Below, in pieces: positions 1 through 13,542 of a DNA stretch of 64,000 nucleotides (the stretch's first letter is position 1; every line of letters begins with the position of its first letter). Made by a program: the position numbers and the translations under genes. The DNA is from Paralvinella palmiformis (taxonomy: Eukaryota > Annelida > Polychaeta > Terebellida > Alvinellidae). The notes under the pieces are model-generated. The model had not been told where the DNA came from, searched no databases, and saw nothing but the letters and a program-made list of their open reading frames with translations. The stretch lies in the NCBI GenBank assembly GCA_025642065.1, contig JAODUP010000965.1, positions 62,001 to 126,000 of the forward strand, given 5' to 3'.

Positions 1-570
1 GAAATTTGGTTATTATATGTAATTACATGTTGTTTTACAATAAATATTTTCCAGGTGTCCAATATCTTGAAATAGAGGATCTGCATGTCATCTGATCTAA
101 AACTAAATCTACAGAATCATTTTGGTGGGTAAAACTACGTCACAGGTAAGTTATACATGTTTAAAAATACCCTACTTTTCGCTGTAGAATACCTGATTTT
201 CACTACTTTTCCCCTACATTTTTATCAACAGCAGTCCTACATTATCCCTACTTTTTGTGTGGGGTCAATCACAGGCCTAACATTATTTATAACAAACTTA
301 AAAGCCTCTTTTCGCGCGGATTTTAAAGCTTGTTCCCGTGGAGTGCTACGTTCTTTGGCCTTCGGATCATATATAAATACGGGTTTGGAATAATAAAAAG
401 GCGAATTTTAATCAGTAAACGTCATTGTCCCAACTATTGTCATTTTCACCGCCACTTTTTGGTCAGAAATATTTCCAAACACATCGACAAAAAAACAGTC
501 AACGCACATTAGCTTGTATTTATAGATGGCGTTCAGTGAGTGAATTCTAACAGATAGGCTACCTTCTCTG

Positions 571-616
<46 letters not shown>

Positions 617-2062
617 CATGTGTATTTAATAAAAATGGATTTGATAAATCCAAAAATAGTCATCCAGTTAAAAATAAGTATTGTTTTTGTCGATTTCATT
701 CTTAATTGATAATGATCAAACTACGCAAACATTTATTCATAAGCCTATAATTACACAATAGTTCTTAAAGCCATGACATGCGTGTGTGGTCAGTGTGTGG
801 TGTGTGTGCGTGGTATGTATGTGTGCGTGTGCGTGTGTTTTAGGGTACATATAAAGATAAAGAGGCAACAGGCACAGAGCATCAACATATCTAAACATCC
901 TTCGAGACCTACCTCCATAAATGTAAATACAAAACAACTATACATACATTAATCTAAAAATAAAATGTTCCATATCTCCACATATTGATAAATGTGTGCG
1001 TATACCTAAGCATGTGTCTGGTCTACTCATCAGCCTGTGGGAACCAGCTAATTCGCTTTTCGTACGCGACAAATATGTCACACCCACAGGAAAGCGACTA
1101 CATGCAGGCTACGTACAAAAAGCGGAACCACGTAATAAACATGCCATTTGATACCACAGCTCGCAACAAACAACACGTGCGTGTGGTTCAATGGTGACTT
1201 GCTATATACATATCATAAACTATTTTGACACCACAGTTTACATTCAACAGTAATTTTCTGTGGTCCAAAAGAAACCTGTATATAAAACATTTCGACACCT
1301 CAGATGCTGACCTCAGCTTTATTCTGGGTTCGAATAACTAAACAAATCCTACCTATATGAACGATGTATATCAGTACACGTCCGATTAGTCTGGCGTCGA
1401 AGTTCTTCTCTAACCTAAGTGAAAAGTTAGACCTTTTGTATACCCTCGGCGTGTTAAGAAACATTACAGTTTGTTCACCACAAGAGAATGTACACTAACT
1501 CAGTGTGTGTGTGTGTTTGTGTGAGTGAGTGATTTTGCCTCATCATAGAGCATATTAAGTTACCTCTGATAATCGGTTTGGAAGGTAAACACTGTCAAAC
1601 GCACACACACAAGGTGTGAATCTACATAGCTGTACTCTGGCAGCAAAATTCAGTGGCTAATCGTGATTAGACAAACATCACCCACCAGCCATCAACAACT
1701 GGTGGTTTAGCTGATGTCTGGAGAAATGTCACCTGAGCAGACACTTTGGAATATTTATAGGCAATGAATAAACAGTTTTCCTCATATTGTGGTTTACTTC
1801 TCCGTCGGGCAAGTACTTAAAATAATTTGATTCGGTTTCCCAATCTATCCTTGTTCGTTTCCTCATGCCGTTTCTCTCACAACAACTGAATTATATTTAG
1901 AGTTAAAAAGGTTTTTGGAGGGGGGTATAAATAGTTTGTCTGTCTTCTAGGAATTCTTGTTGGTGCTTAGCGATCCGTGCCAGATTCCACAACAGTCATA
2001 TATCCGGATATTGTAGTTCATATGCGTCTTTCAAGCAGCAGTGTGGTACGTTTCTCCATCCT

Positions 2063-2105
<43 letters not shown>

Positions 2106-2391
2106 TTGACCTCCTGGAGAACGACTGTCGCTTTCCATCTGTAGAGCTAGACCAGTTGACCCTATTAAGTATTAAATTAAATTAAGATGTATTAAATTTC
2201 ATAATCTGGACAAGATGGCGGGGCTTTAATTTGGCGAATTGTTGGTTCGACGAGATTGATTTGTGTGTCATACTGTAAAACGGAAAATGTTAACGTCGTT
2301 GTAAATTGGCACACTTGTATACATTATTTAGATGATTTTGTGTAATAATAGATAAGTAATAATTACAAACAAGCTATACTCCCCTATACAG

Positions 2392-2435
<44 letters not shown>

Positions 2436-2462
2436 TATATGAAAGAATACAATTTTTTGCTA

Positions 2463-2501
<39 letters not shown>

Positions 2502-2750
2502 TATATACTCGTGCACATAATACTATATATAATTATAGCAAAATAGGTTTCGTATTCTGATTATTTGTTCGTAACAAGTTTTGTGACCTGTTTCAGCTAG
2601 CATTGTAAACTCTATTTGATATTTACAGGTATCTTAAAACGCGTACTAACAAAACCGTCTAATACTAAGACACTAACGTAATATGGGTATCTCTAGTATT
2701 AACCTGTTTATGCTCCAGTGGTCTATTTAGGCCAAACACGTAGTTGGCAT
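1..2750. other. Gene-poor repeat-bearing region
   Basis: No open frame here is flanked by convincing splice signals. The longer frames at the left edge run through TA or CA tracts. Visible content is (TA)n tracts near 571-613, 2066-2101, 2391-2431 and 2466-2500, a GT/TG-rich stretch near 781-840, and a small inverted pair around 2457 and 2535. Nothing else can be supported. Confidence 0.5.
571..613. repeat. (TA)n microsatellite
   Basis: Uninterrupted alternating T/A tract. It is one of about twenty such tracts in the window; others of similar kind are at 2066-2101, 2466-2500, 13510-13536, 22183-22213, 23855-23879, 24248-24279, 24637-24661, 44879-44906, 53929-53961, 62595-62625 and 63729-63755. 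Confidence 0.9.
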
Positions 2751-2944
2751 AGCAACAAGGGGTGGTCACGTGAACAGTTACGCCTACGTTGGATCAGCTA
2801 TGTTCGGACCACAGCTTAACCGTATCCAGTATAACCCGCCTCTTATAACGCGAGGTTTTAGATACGTTACTCGCTCGGGCGATCTAATTCCAGATACGAA
2901 CCATTTGTGTTACGTTATTTTTGTCGAACAGATCGCAAATTACG

Positions 2945-2981
2945 ACAAAATGGCCGATGAATGAATGGAAATAACACCGAA
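2945..2981 (+). other. Possible non-coding first exon of the USP2-type gene
   Basis: A strong donor (GTAAGTAT) at 2982 follows a relatively GC-richer stretch (about 2700-2980) with CpG dinucleotides. The first coding exon of the USP2-type gene has a plausible acceptor at 8446-8447, so at least one untranslated exon must lie upstream. This is the best donor I see, but the pairing is a guess. Transcript data would decide. Confidence 0.2.
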
Positions 2982-3129
2982 GTAAGTATAGTTATTTTTC
3001 AATCTACGTATCGCGAATTGCTAGACATTGTTGTATATTATAAGTAACGAAACAGTCGTATGCAGCCCATTCAGTGAATTGGTAGCCATTTATGGTTGTG
3101 TCTAGAGTCTAATGTGATTGAAGTAAACA

Positions 3130-3370
3130 TGAAAACAGAACTGAACCACCAGGATCTAGACCTCTAGAGTCTAGTCTAGACGTAATGTAGGTAGAGCTAT
3201 AGATCTAGAAGACTTGTAAGCGGTAGATCTAGTCATTCAGACCAGGGGTCAATAATCAGTGACTGAGTGAGTAAGGAACGAACGGTCTACTTTGATTGGG
3301 AATTCTTCATAATTTTAACATTAGACTTAACTCTTAAGACTAGAGTCTAGATCTAGTCATTCTAGACCTA
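3130..3370. repeat. TCTAGA-rich degenerate repeat
   Basis: The hexamer TCTAGA and close variants (CTAGAC, GATCTAG) recur many times on both sides of 3240. There is no fixed period, so this is low-complexity sequence or the remains of a short satellite rather than a clean tandem array. Confidence 0.5.
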
Positions 3371-3749
3371 GATGATTAGTCACTAAAATTAGACTCTAGT
3401 GTGTTTAGTTTGTAGCATGTGTACTTCTTTTGCCAAAACAAGTTCTGTTTACATTCAAAGATTATGCGTGAAGACGTTGAAATTGAATGCATATTGATAG
3501 CAGCAATAAGAAGGTATGGACAACTGGCCATGTAACACACTTTGCTTGTCATTATTAAAAACAAATTCCAGCACAGTGTGTCTAGTGCTTGAACAACTCA
3601 GCACAAGTGACATTTGTGTGTGTGTAATAGTGAATAGCCCCATGTATGTTAGTCTGATTTCCAGGATAGTATATAATTTATAGCAATATTAATTATTACG
3701 ATTGAAGAAACTAGTTGTTGCACAGGTGCACTTCCTGGCCGATGTAAAG

Positions 3750-3934
3750 GGCGCCTCCGAGGTCTAGCGGTAGCATGCTAGACCACAGATCACTACCAGA
3801 CCACCCGTATTTGAATCCTGGTGTGGGCATATCTGAAGGTTGTTTCGTCTTTCACTTCGTCTCATTACCTTTGGAAGTCGCTCGGCCCATTTAGCCTAAC
3901 TTGTGCACAAAAGTGGCCGTAAAACATCATCATC
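3750..3934 (+). repeat. tRNA-derived SINE, family A, near full length
   Basis: The 5' part resembles a tRNA with box A-like (near 3763) and box B-like (ATTTGAATCC near 3813) pol III promoter motifs. It is followed by a conserved body (GGCCCATTTAGCC, then a CACAAAAGTGGCC-type motif) and an (ATC)n tail. The same body recurs at 5195-5272, 12810-12952, 19240-19405, 19425-19547, 42809-42922 (plus) and 37428-37609, 61387-61500, 63409-63586 (minus), so it is an interspersed family. Confidence 0.8.
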
Positions 3935-5194
3935 CTGGCCGATGAATCCATCATAAAAGGGTAGGGAAAGGTAATAATTGATTACTCGTGGGTAAGTTGG
4001 TAGAGAAAGAAATAACATTTGTTCCAATGCTAGTAATCAAATAATTAAGTCACATTTACACACACAGAGGACACAACTGTAATTCAGGTGGGTCTGTATA
4101 TTTAGTAGGCCATTACATTTACGGTTTCCTGGGCAAGTCAAATTCGGTTTGGGCAAGTTAAAATAACCCCTCACTTGCCTGGCCGGGCAAGTTGCAGATT
4201 TCCTATCATTTAGCAATAACATTAACACTCATCCTGCACCCCACGGTGACTGCCAGGCATCAAGGGTACGATCTGTTTACTTTTCAACTTGACAGCCTGT
4301 CTTCTTCTGCATAAGCATAGGCACACCCATGACTTAGTTAATCCGGTCTATCAGTTTTAGGAACGTGAGCACTGCTACCTAACTACTACACTAGTGTTAT
4401 ATTTAACAGCCAATCATGGAGTGAAATTAGGCAACATTGTGGCACTTTTGTTTTGGGGGCCGTAGCTTAAAAAAAGTACCACAAGCCACCGAACTACTCA
4501 CTTTGTGTAGTGGCTCAGTGACACTAAGATGGCACATGGGCTCTTAGGCCTGGGACAGTTTGGCTTTACAGCCACCAATAATAGAGTGCAAACTACTGCC
4601 ATCAGGCGAGAATGCAAACAACCAGAGCAAAATGAAAAGCAAGTTCAATCATTTATTCCATCTTGGCAAATAAAATTTCTGGGCCTAGTACTAGTGGTAG
4701 ACACAGACAATGGTGTGGTATGTACAGTTTGCGTAGGTCATAATGTATGATCAGACTTCAATAAAAATATAAATTTGTCTTATAATTTTATTTGCTATAC
4801 ATGTATAAATAAAAACTGGCAAGGTGATTTTGAGACCCACTTGCCAGATGGGCAAGTGCCAAAAAAGCCTGTTTAGTAATGCTTAGTATAACATTATTAC
4901 CTATACTAGATTAATACAGACTCTTTTAACTATCAAAATAAATATGGTTAATATAAATGACAAGATGAAAAAATTATATACAATGTTGTTAATAAATAAG
5001 TTATTTTGTATTACTTCTGAGATATAGTGGTCTTAAAATATAGCAATTTTGAGGTGGTCAGTTCCCACCTGCCATTACTTTATGATAGAAATATTGCATT
5101 TAAAACAGTTATTGTATAAACTAAAGCACCATAGGGTTTCTTTCGCATATATAGCAAAAGAATGTCCATCGTTTTGCCTGAGTCAGGGATGTGG

Positions 5195-5272
5195 TCGACT
5201 TTGACTTCGCTTCATTACTTTTGGAGGTCACTCTGCCCATTTAGCCAAATGTGGCTGTAAATTATCATCATC
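5195..5272 (+). repeat. SINE family A, 3' fragment
   Basis: Carries the TTCATTAC-TTTGGAGGTCA-GCCCATTTAGCC body and the ATCATCATC tail of the family described at 3750, without the tRNA-like head. Confidence 0.7.
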
Positions 5273-6611
5273 AGGGATGTGGCCAAACATCACAATGCAA
5301 CTATTGGACCACAAAGCAACTATGTAGCTGTAATAGATTAGTTTTGGTTAAACTTAAAGTGCTCCACTTTGATCGTGCTGATTAAATCACAATACTTCGA
5401 AGGTCCACTTTTTGGTGTTTATTTATAATAACATAGTATGGCTTTTCTATTGATGTTGTTCTTCCCCAGACAACTCCATATATCTTGGCTGTATGATGAC
5501 GTCTTTCAGTATCACCCCCCCGTGACATTTTATTTGGCGGAACATGGAGTGTGTTTGTTAAATTAAAGTAAAACGTAGCTAGATTGTTTCTCTTATAAGG
5601 CTGTTATGATAGAACTGAAAGGATGTAATCAACAATTAAAATAATTGTTTTATTATTTAAAGGTAATAAGAAACATTTTCGTTTCAAAACCAGTCTCAGA
5701 TGTAGACAGGTCTTGTCCCAAATTTACCATAACATATCCTTTTTCCACTTAAAAGTATATCATCATCATCCATATTTCAGAGTAATTCTTAAATTGTTTC
5801 TTGTTCAGATGATAGGAGGCTTCTTTAATATTACTGGATTCAAAATTTGAAATGAATTCTGTGACAAGATCCCAAAATTTCAGTAATTCTGTAAGTTTTC
5901 CACTACCTTGTTGTGTTATTTTATAAACCCAGTGACCTTTATATCTAAATCATGTATTTAGCTAATAGTTGGTGAGATTTGTCTCTATTTATGAAATTTA
6001 TCTCTTCTTGTAACTATCATGCTTATAGACTAACATCCGGCATGAATTCAGTTAATATCATTAATAAATAAACAATTACTTAATAAAGCTAATATTTTAA
6101 TATCCAGTTGGCTCTCACTTTTTCTTATTTCTAATTTATAAACTGGAATAAATAGTTTGTAAACAATTTAAGAAAAAAAAACACAATTTGAAGTTGATTA
6201 GAACAAAAAAAGTCAGTCAATAAATATTATACCTATAGAAGTAAACTTTGATTATAGAAGAAAAATGTTATGGTTAGATAGTGTCAATATCCCATAGCAG
6301 TTAAAATTTAAATAAAAGTAGGTGGATCAGAAAGTTAAAAGGGGTGAGGAGGAAGCTATACCCTAAAAATGTCAATAATCAATCTTACATTAAATAAATA
6401 TGATATGCTTTTTCACATAGATCTTGATTTTACTTATAAATCTTGTTTACTTTGTCCTGGAAATCGTTTTTTGAAATTTCCTGGAAAATAATATTAGTTT
6501 TTTAAAGATGCAAAGTGAACAGTATATGCCAGCTAGTATATTTAGATTCAGTAAATAATATTGTAGAAATTGTTTTATTTCTATTGTATTTTTGTTCATA
6601 ATATATGCTTA

Positions 6612-7312
6612 CCATATATGCTCGTGCACATAAGTTGACCGGCAGATAAGTCGAGGTCAATTTTTGACCCTGTAATTCTTTCCTCAGGCATATGCTCACT
6701 GTTAAAGTCTTATAAGTCGAGGTCAACTATTGGCTTAAAATCCCTCAAAATCCAAATCATTGTTGTCATGTCATTCACGAAAAAGTTGACTGTCATTGAA
6801 CTCATGGTGCCAGCAAGTACGTGGTGAATATCAATTTCTTCACTGACAGCATAGACACACACACACACACAAATTGGTGTGACAAATTTGTTTATTTGTG
6901 GTGATTTTGATCCAACTATCGCTCACATAAACATGCCTGATTATAACTTCAATTGGCAAGTGTTATTAATTCATTCTTTCACAGCACATCTAGAAGTACT
7001 GGTAGGTAACAGCGTGTGACTATCAAGTAGTATTACATAAAACCCGGCATGTTTGTGAGATCCAAATAACAGTTTAGTGAAAATTAATTGTTATTAATTG
7101 AATAATAATGGATCAGTAGGGAGCATTATGATGATTTTATTCCAACTCTGGTTCTTATTGGGTTGAATCTTATAGTGTTGAGTGTCAAGGATGGCCGAAA
7201 ACATCTTTCCTTCAGCTAGTAGGAAATACGAAGTGTGTATAAGTCGAGGTGCTTCTGGGAGCTCCCTTTTCACTACCCAAAAAATTGACTTATGCGCGAG
7301 TATATACAGTAG
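6612..7312. mobile_element. Non-autonomous pogo/Tigger-like TIR element
   Basis: The left end reads CATATATGCTCGTGCACATA and the right end is its inverted counterpart with TTATGCGCGAGTATATACAG at about 7289-7308. Related ends flank the elements at 11123-11649 and 51438-52436. The interior has no intact transposase. Family assignment rests on shared ends with copies that retain pogo-type transposase remnants. Confidence 0.55.
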
Positions 7313-7347
7313 TATATATATATACATATATATATATATATACAGTA

Positions 7348-7396
<49 letters not shown>
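7313..7396. repeat. (TA)n microsatellite with CAGTAG interruptions
   Basis: Long TA tract directly abutting the right end of the TIR element at 6612-7312. It produces spurious IYIYIY reading frames on both strands. Confidence 0.9.
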
Positions 7397-7400
<4 letters not shown>

Positions 7401-7989
7401 ACTGCATATTATTTGACATATTTCATGTGCCCATTTTCCTTAATTTTTTTCTTCTTAAGGTTGCCACAGGAAGACAGCTTTATTGGTTATGTGATATATC
7501 TAGACAGTGTATTATAAATTTAATAATGTATCAATCCATCTGTGATTATTCTAACAATGTATACTGTTTAAAAATAAATCATGTCATATGTATAGGTAGA
7601 TAGATAGTGAATAATTGGTATGCATCTTTTGGACACTGTTCCTATAAACACAGATGATAACATGGTTTTTAAAGATATGAAAACATAATGCCAAAATTGG
7701 TTGAATTATCTTGTTTACACTTTAAAAATGTCTGTATCAAGTAGCATGCATTTGAAAATAAACAATGTATTTGACCAAATACTTACCAGTATTGGATTTG
7801 GGGGATAAATCCAAATGTAAATCCAAAAATATGAATAAATATAACTAAGTACAAATTAATCAGTGCAGATATTGGTAAAGAAACATATTACATTATCATA
7901 AAAACTGATAGAAAGATGTCATTAGGTACTGTCTTTTAATAAACTACCTCCATCAAAGAACAATCCATGTTACATTTGAAGGTAAAGGA

Positions 7990-8225
7990 CGGGACAGACG
8001 TGGAGTCAATTCAATTTTGGAATTGATGGTCAATTCCAGAATTGGAATTGATTATTTAAAAAAATGGAATTAATAAATTAGGAATTATAATTGAAGTTTC
8101 CTACAAAAAATTAAATCCAGAAATTAATTTATCATTTAATTTGAGTACCTACTCATGGTAAAAAGAGTGGTAACAGCTGTAATTGATTGATGTGGAATTG
8201 ACCCCATGTATGGGACAGGACAGAC
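7990..8225. mobile_element. AATTGGAATT-rich MITE (hAT-like family)
   Basis: Ends are inverted: GACAGACGTGGAGTCAATTC on the left and GGAATTGACCCCATGTATGG on the right. The interior repeats GGAATTGA/TCAATTCC on both strands, so it can fold on itself. Copies occur at 12045-12320 and 59108-59525 and at the right edge of the window (63948-64000). The 59-kb copy retains a hAT transposase fragment. Confidence 0.6.
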
Positions 8226-8447
8226 TTATGGGAAGAAATTTTATTATCACTGTTCAATTTTTTTCAAATGGATAATCTGTTTTTAGCATATATAAGTAAA
8301 ATGACATACACGTAATACTGTTAAGTGAATCAAATTTCATACCCGGACTGCTGTATGAATGCTTATATTACCCGCAGTATGATCTGTCGGGTAATCCACA
8401 TTGCATTCTTATTCATATTTCACTCATGTTGCCTGTTTTCATTCCAG

Positions 8448-8571
8448 GGAATTCCGAATGAGCTCACATAATTTTATGCAGACATGTAGTGTGGCCATTG
8501 TCAGAAGGATGAGCATGTAATAGAGAACAAGAGAGAGCATTTCGTTGTGTCGTTCCACTGAATGTCCGAAA
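8448..8571 (+). promoter_or_regulatory. 5' untranslated part of exon, with upstream ORF
   Basis: A pyrimidine-rich tract ending in CAG at 8447 marks a likely acceptor, and the coding start is taken at ATG 8572. Between them, ATG 8458 opens a 20-codon upstream ORF that stops with TAA at 8518-8520 and is in frame with, but separated from, the main start. Such a uORF could lower translation of the deubiquitinase. The exon border is inferred. Confidence 0.45.
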
Positions 8572-11500
8572 ATGCATTATGGTGGAACACGGTATGCGAG
8601 CTCTCCATCCTATGAGTTCGGGACTTATAGTGAGCGAAGCCATCACTCCCGTCCGACTTTATCCACAACGCGAGACAGCACATACACCACCACATATACA
8701 AAGACATACACATCACCAAGAACAGATTACCACTCTCGATCACGTGGTACCAGCTCCCCCCTAGATTATACACCTTCCACAATTGGTACCTCCCTCAGGT
8801 CAACATCTAAAAGCCGATTTCGTTCACCGTCACGTAACAGAAGCTTACGAGATCATAGTGTCTCCAGAAACATACCAACTGACACTGCAGGGAGACCATT
8901 GCCTAAAGGACCAGGTACACGAGATTATCATGGCAAGCCGGTTGATCACAGGGAACACCTGTCTGTATTGAGAACCAACCTGAATCGAGACAGCAGTGTC
9001 AGTCGCGATGTACGCCGTCCAGTGCGTGCAGATCATTCATATGGTGCACGGACAGTGGACCCAGTTCCTGCAAGACTGAATCGAAGTAAGCGCACTAATT
9101 CTGTTGCTGACCTGACGAACAAATTTGAGGATATTAGCTTAAAGACGTCAAAGAGGTATGGAAGCAATGCAGACTTGAGCAGCGTGTGCGCATCATCGTA
9201 TAAAGCTGATGATTTCACCAGTTATAGAAGAACGTCACACATAACAGATGGCGCCTCGCCCTTACCCGACATTAACATAACTAACAAGACATCGAGGTCA
9301 CCTTCGCTTGATGGTAGAGACAGCTCGGTGGCCAGATACTATGATTCTGATGAGTTGTCTTCTTCTTCAAAAACTGCCTTGGAGAACCAAATCAATAAAA
9401 ACGCCATCACTTATGATAGTAGTTATTCAAAAACAAATGTACGTCATCATCCTATTTGATAATTCACTTTTTGCACTATATTTTATATATAATTGTGTGT
9501 GTGTGTGTGATAATGTTATATTTTATATATAATTGTGTGTGTGTGTGTGTGATAATGTTATATTTTATATATAATTGTGTGTGTGTGTGTGATAATGTTA
9601 TATTTTATATATAATTGTGTGTGTGTGTGTGATAATGTTATATTTTATATATAATTGTGTGTGTGTGTGAGATAATGTTATATTTTATATATAATTGTGT
9701 GTGTGTGAGATAATGTTATATTTTATATATAATTGTGTGTGTGTGAGATAATGTTATATTTTATATATTTTAACATATTTTTCTTTCTTTTACCATTTCC
9801 AGGGTTATCTTAGCAATGGTGCCTCTGATTATAATAACAACAGTAAAGGTGTTGTTGGTCTGATGAACATAGGAAACACTGTGAGTCTGTTACTAATAAC
9901 TGTAATAATAATAAAAATAATAATATATTATCATCCAGATCCAGTATCACAGTAGGTTTATGCGTCTTGTCATTATCATAAACTTTATACCTGATCATAT
10001 TAGTTTATATTCTGAGTAAATTTGTCGAGGGGTGTACATAATTTGTCTGTCCTCCTCCCCACCCCCCTATGTTGAGATGTGCAGGCCATTATCTATCCTT
10101 GTCTGATGAGAATCATGTTTCTGGCTGTCATTTATAGATTCACTTGGTGAGTCATATATAATGGTGTCAGCAAATATAAACTGACTGAAATATTTGCGAA
10201 ATTCTCTTGAAATTAGAGATTTTTTAATAATTATTTAATTTGATAATCTGGAGGTTGTTAAGTTGAAATGATGTGAAATTCTTTCCCTGCATTGTATGCT
10301 TCCTTGGGAGTTGAGATGCATGCTGGGTGGAAACAGGTCTGAGTCAGGGATAATAATAATGTACAGTGCCTCAGAACAGGGTAACCTGGTTCTGGCACTA
10401 TATAAACATGCATTATTATTATTATATATCTGTATTAAGTCATATCTGACCATGATCTAAATTGGAGAAACGTAACATTCTCATGTCAGACAGTGCTATG
10501 TTTGATATCTTGCAGTGCTTTATGAACACTGTCCTGCAGTGCCTATCTAATACGAAGCCACTGCTCGAGTACTGTCTTGATGAGCGATATAAAGCAGACA
10601 TGAACACTACAACCAGCCGTATGAAGGGACAGTTAATCAAAGGTAGATTCTCGTTATAATAATATTTCTGTCTGGAAGCTCTTGCCATTTTTTTTATACG
10701 TCTTTGACTAGACATGGATCTTGTTGATACTAGTCTAAAACTGTTGTACCAAAACGTTTATCATTTCAGTTTATTCGTCAGTCATGAAATCCGTGTGGAA
10801 GGGTACCGGAGATACGTATTTTAATCCATCAGAGTTCAAGAACCAGATTGCTAAGTTTGCTAGGAGATTTGTTGGCTACAAGTAAGTTTGTGGCGATATT
10901 TGTTTTTTTTTTCTTCAGAACATTCCCAGATATCTGCTCTGTCTTGTCTGATAGTGTCCCAGTTTTTGGATGTGGCAGGGGATATATAATTTTAAGGATC
11001 TAGCACATCTGAGATCAGATGAATGTAGGAGCACTTGTAGGGATTTGTGAATCCGTCAGCAAATAATGAGAGCAGGTAAGACTAGGATAAAGATTTATAG
11101 GAACAACAACTCTGAATCTATCTACTGTATATACCATGCAAAGATGACCATAGAAGCCACATCAAATAAAAAATGATTACAGCAAACAGTGTGTTAAATA
11201 CTTCCAAAGCTGGCACATGGGAACTACTAATAAACTACTTCAAAAAGCATTACAGAAATGAATGCACAGCAGCAGGCAACCTGAAGTGGCCGTTGTTACC
11301 TATCATCACACAGTGGGTGAAAATGGCTGGGATTAAATCGATCCTGCCATCATTACCAAATCGTTCAAGCAGTGCTGTCAGCAATTATTTAGATGGCACA
11401 GAAGATGATGTATTGTGAACTGAACAAATCTGACATTGACTCTAACAAAGAAGGCAATGACATGATGACACACAAACAGATACAACAGATTTCAGTGAAC

Positions 11501-13497
11501 AGAGTGATGATGATGAATTTTTGGGTTTGGGATCAATATTGCTGATTTCAGTGCGTCTTATATGCAGGTTCGACTCCAAGGGGGCTTATTGGTTAAAAAT
11601 AGATGCATTTTATAGGCGAGTGTGACTTATACACTAATATATACAGTAGTTGCATTTTATAAATGTTTGTTTATGAGTGATGGTTCATATTTTATAATAC
11701 ACAATATTTTATAACATAAAATGAGCGACATCCTGACAGTGATTTACCAGTGTGTATGTATGAGCATGAACCAGAAATGAGAAGACAGTTCTTATGTTGA
11801 GACATTGGAAATTGAATTGCTAATATTTGTTCACTCATTATGCATATTGTAACTAGGGTGATGTAAGGTATTTAAGAACATAAGTCAACAAATACAAAGA
11901 CATAATGTTAACAAAACATCTGTCATTATAACAACGGGAAGAATTACGCTGTTCATTCACAGTGTGATTATGTTGCCTTCGAGTGATACCTTTACTAAAT
12001 GATTTGATATAACTGATCTTGTCCAAAGATTTGGCATAAAGGGTGAAGGATGGGCAGACATGGGGTCAATTCAAGTTTGAATTGCTTATTTAAAAAATGG
12101 AATTGATCAATTTGGAAGTGGAATTGAAAAAAAATTATATCACAAATTAATTTACCATTTAATTTTTTAATTCAGAAATATTTCTTCCACGACAATCCTA
12201 CTTGGAATATAAACTATTTGGAGGACCTACTCCTGGTAAAAAGTAGTAGGTAAAAAGTGGATTTGGAATTGATATATTGGAATTGACAAAATGGAATTGA
12301 GCCCATGTCTGATGACAAGCTTTTATGTACTGTATTTGATCTGCCACAGTTTATGGTAAATCATCTCTTAAATGAAGGTAGTTGCAATGTTACTTTTGGC
12401 TAACATATAAAGACTGCAAACAGTGTACACATGTTACTGGCTCTACTCGCAGATGAACAACTTCACAAGGCATGGGAGCACTATCCCAGGCCAGAGATTT
12501 TAGCTGTAACACTGACTGGAAATAGTCAGACTTTTAATGAGAATAATTAATTTTGCAGAAAAGGTACAAAAATCTGCAATGAAAACTAGAAAGCCTGATT
12601 TACTTCTCAAAAATGAAATAATTTTGGGGTCAGACACTCAGATCTTTCATTCCTTTGTAACAATAAGATGGGCAAATTACCTGGAGAACACTCTTTTTTT
12701 CTTTAATTTATTTAATTATTGGGTTACTAGGAGACCCAATACAAATTCAGTGAAGAGCTGGTTTATATTGGTGTGTTTGTGTAGGCAAGTCTCTAAGTCT
12801 CTATGGTTTTACAGGTATCATGTGAGATCACAGATCATTAGCACCTCAGTTAGAACCTCGATGTTTGACTTTGCTTCATTACCTCTGGAGGTCATTCGGC
12901 CCATTTAGCCTATCAAGTGCACAAAAGTGGCCATAAAACACTGATCATCATCTCTAAGTGTTGTAATCTTCCACTTTACCTATAATTACAGTGAGATACT
13001 GGTCTTTATGCTGACAATTTGGCCTTTTGTTGCATTCATTCATCAGATCTTAGTCGTAAAGTGGCAGTTATTTCTGCTGTCATTGGCTGGCTAGAAACCC
13101 ATGCCTCCTCGCATTCCAATTAGCAGGTTTTAGCCAAAGGACACCAGCAAAATCTTGAAAGGGAGCTTTCATATATGCAGCATTCGAACAGTTTTAGGAA
13201 CCAGTGGAATTGCATGGAACTCTATTTTGGTGAGAAATTAAATGCAAGAATCACAAACAAAAAAAGCAGTTGAGGTGAATCTGTTCCATAAAGAAAATCC
13301 CAAAACAGAATAGTCTGCTTTAAACTCTTCAAGAAAGTTGATAACAGAAAAAAGAATATCAACTAGTAATGAATGCCATTGTATACATGTCACACGTAAC
13401 ATCTTTGAGCTGCTCTATCTGTCTGTGATGAATTAGAGATTAAACACTTTTTGACGTCAGCAGGTGGTTACAAAGATCAGGGTAACTCGAGCAGAAT

Positions 13498-13542
<45 letters not shown>

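Noticed and set aside
7094..7517. Long reading frames on both strands made of Ile-Tyr repeats
   Set aside because: They are translations of a (TA)n microsatellite. The same holds for frames near 408-653, 15088-15285, 44693-45004 and 46876-47100.
9477..9769. CRISPR-like array
   Set aside because: Units are directly tandem without unique spacers and this is an animal intron; it is a minisatellite.
12537..12908. 123-codon plus-strand ORF in a USP2 intron
   Set aside because: It ends inside a SINE and shows no domain or splice context.
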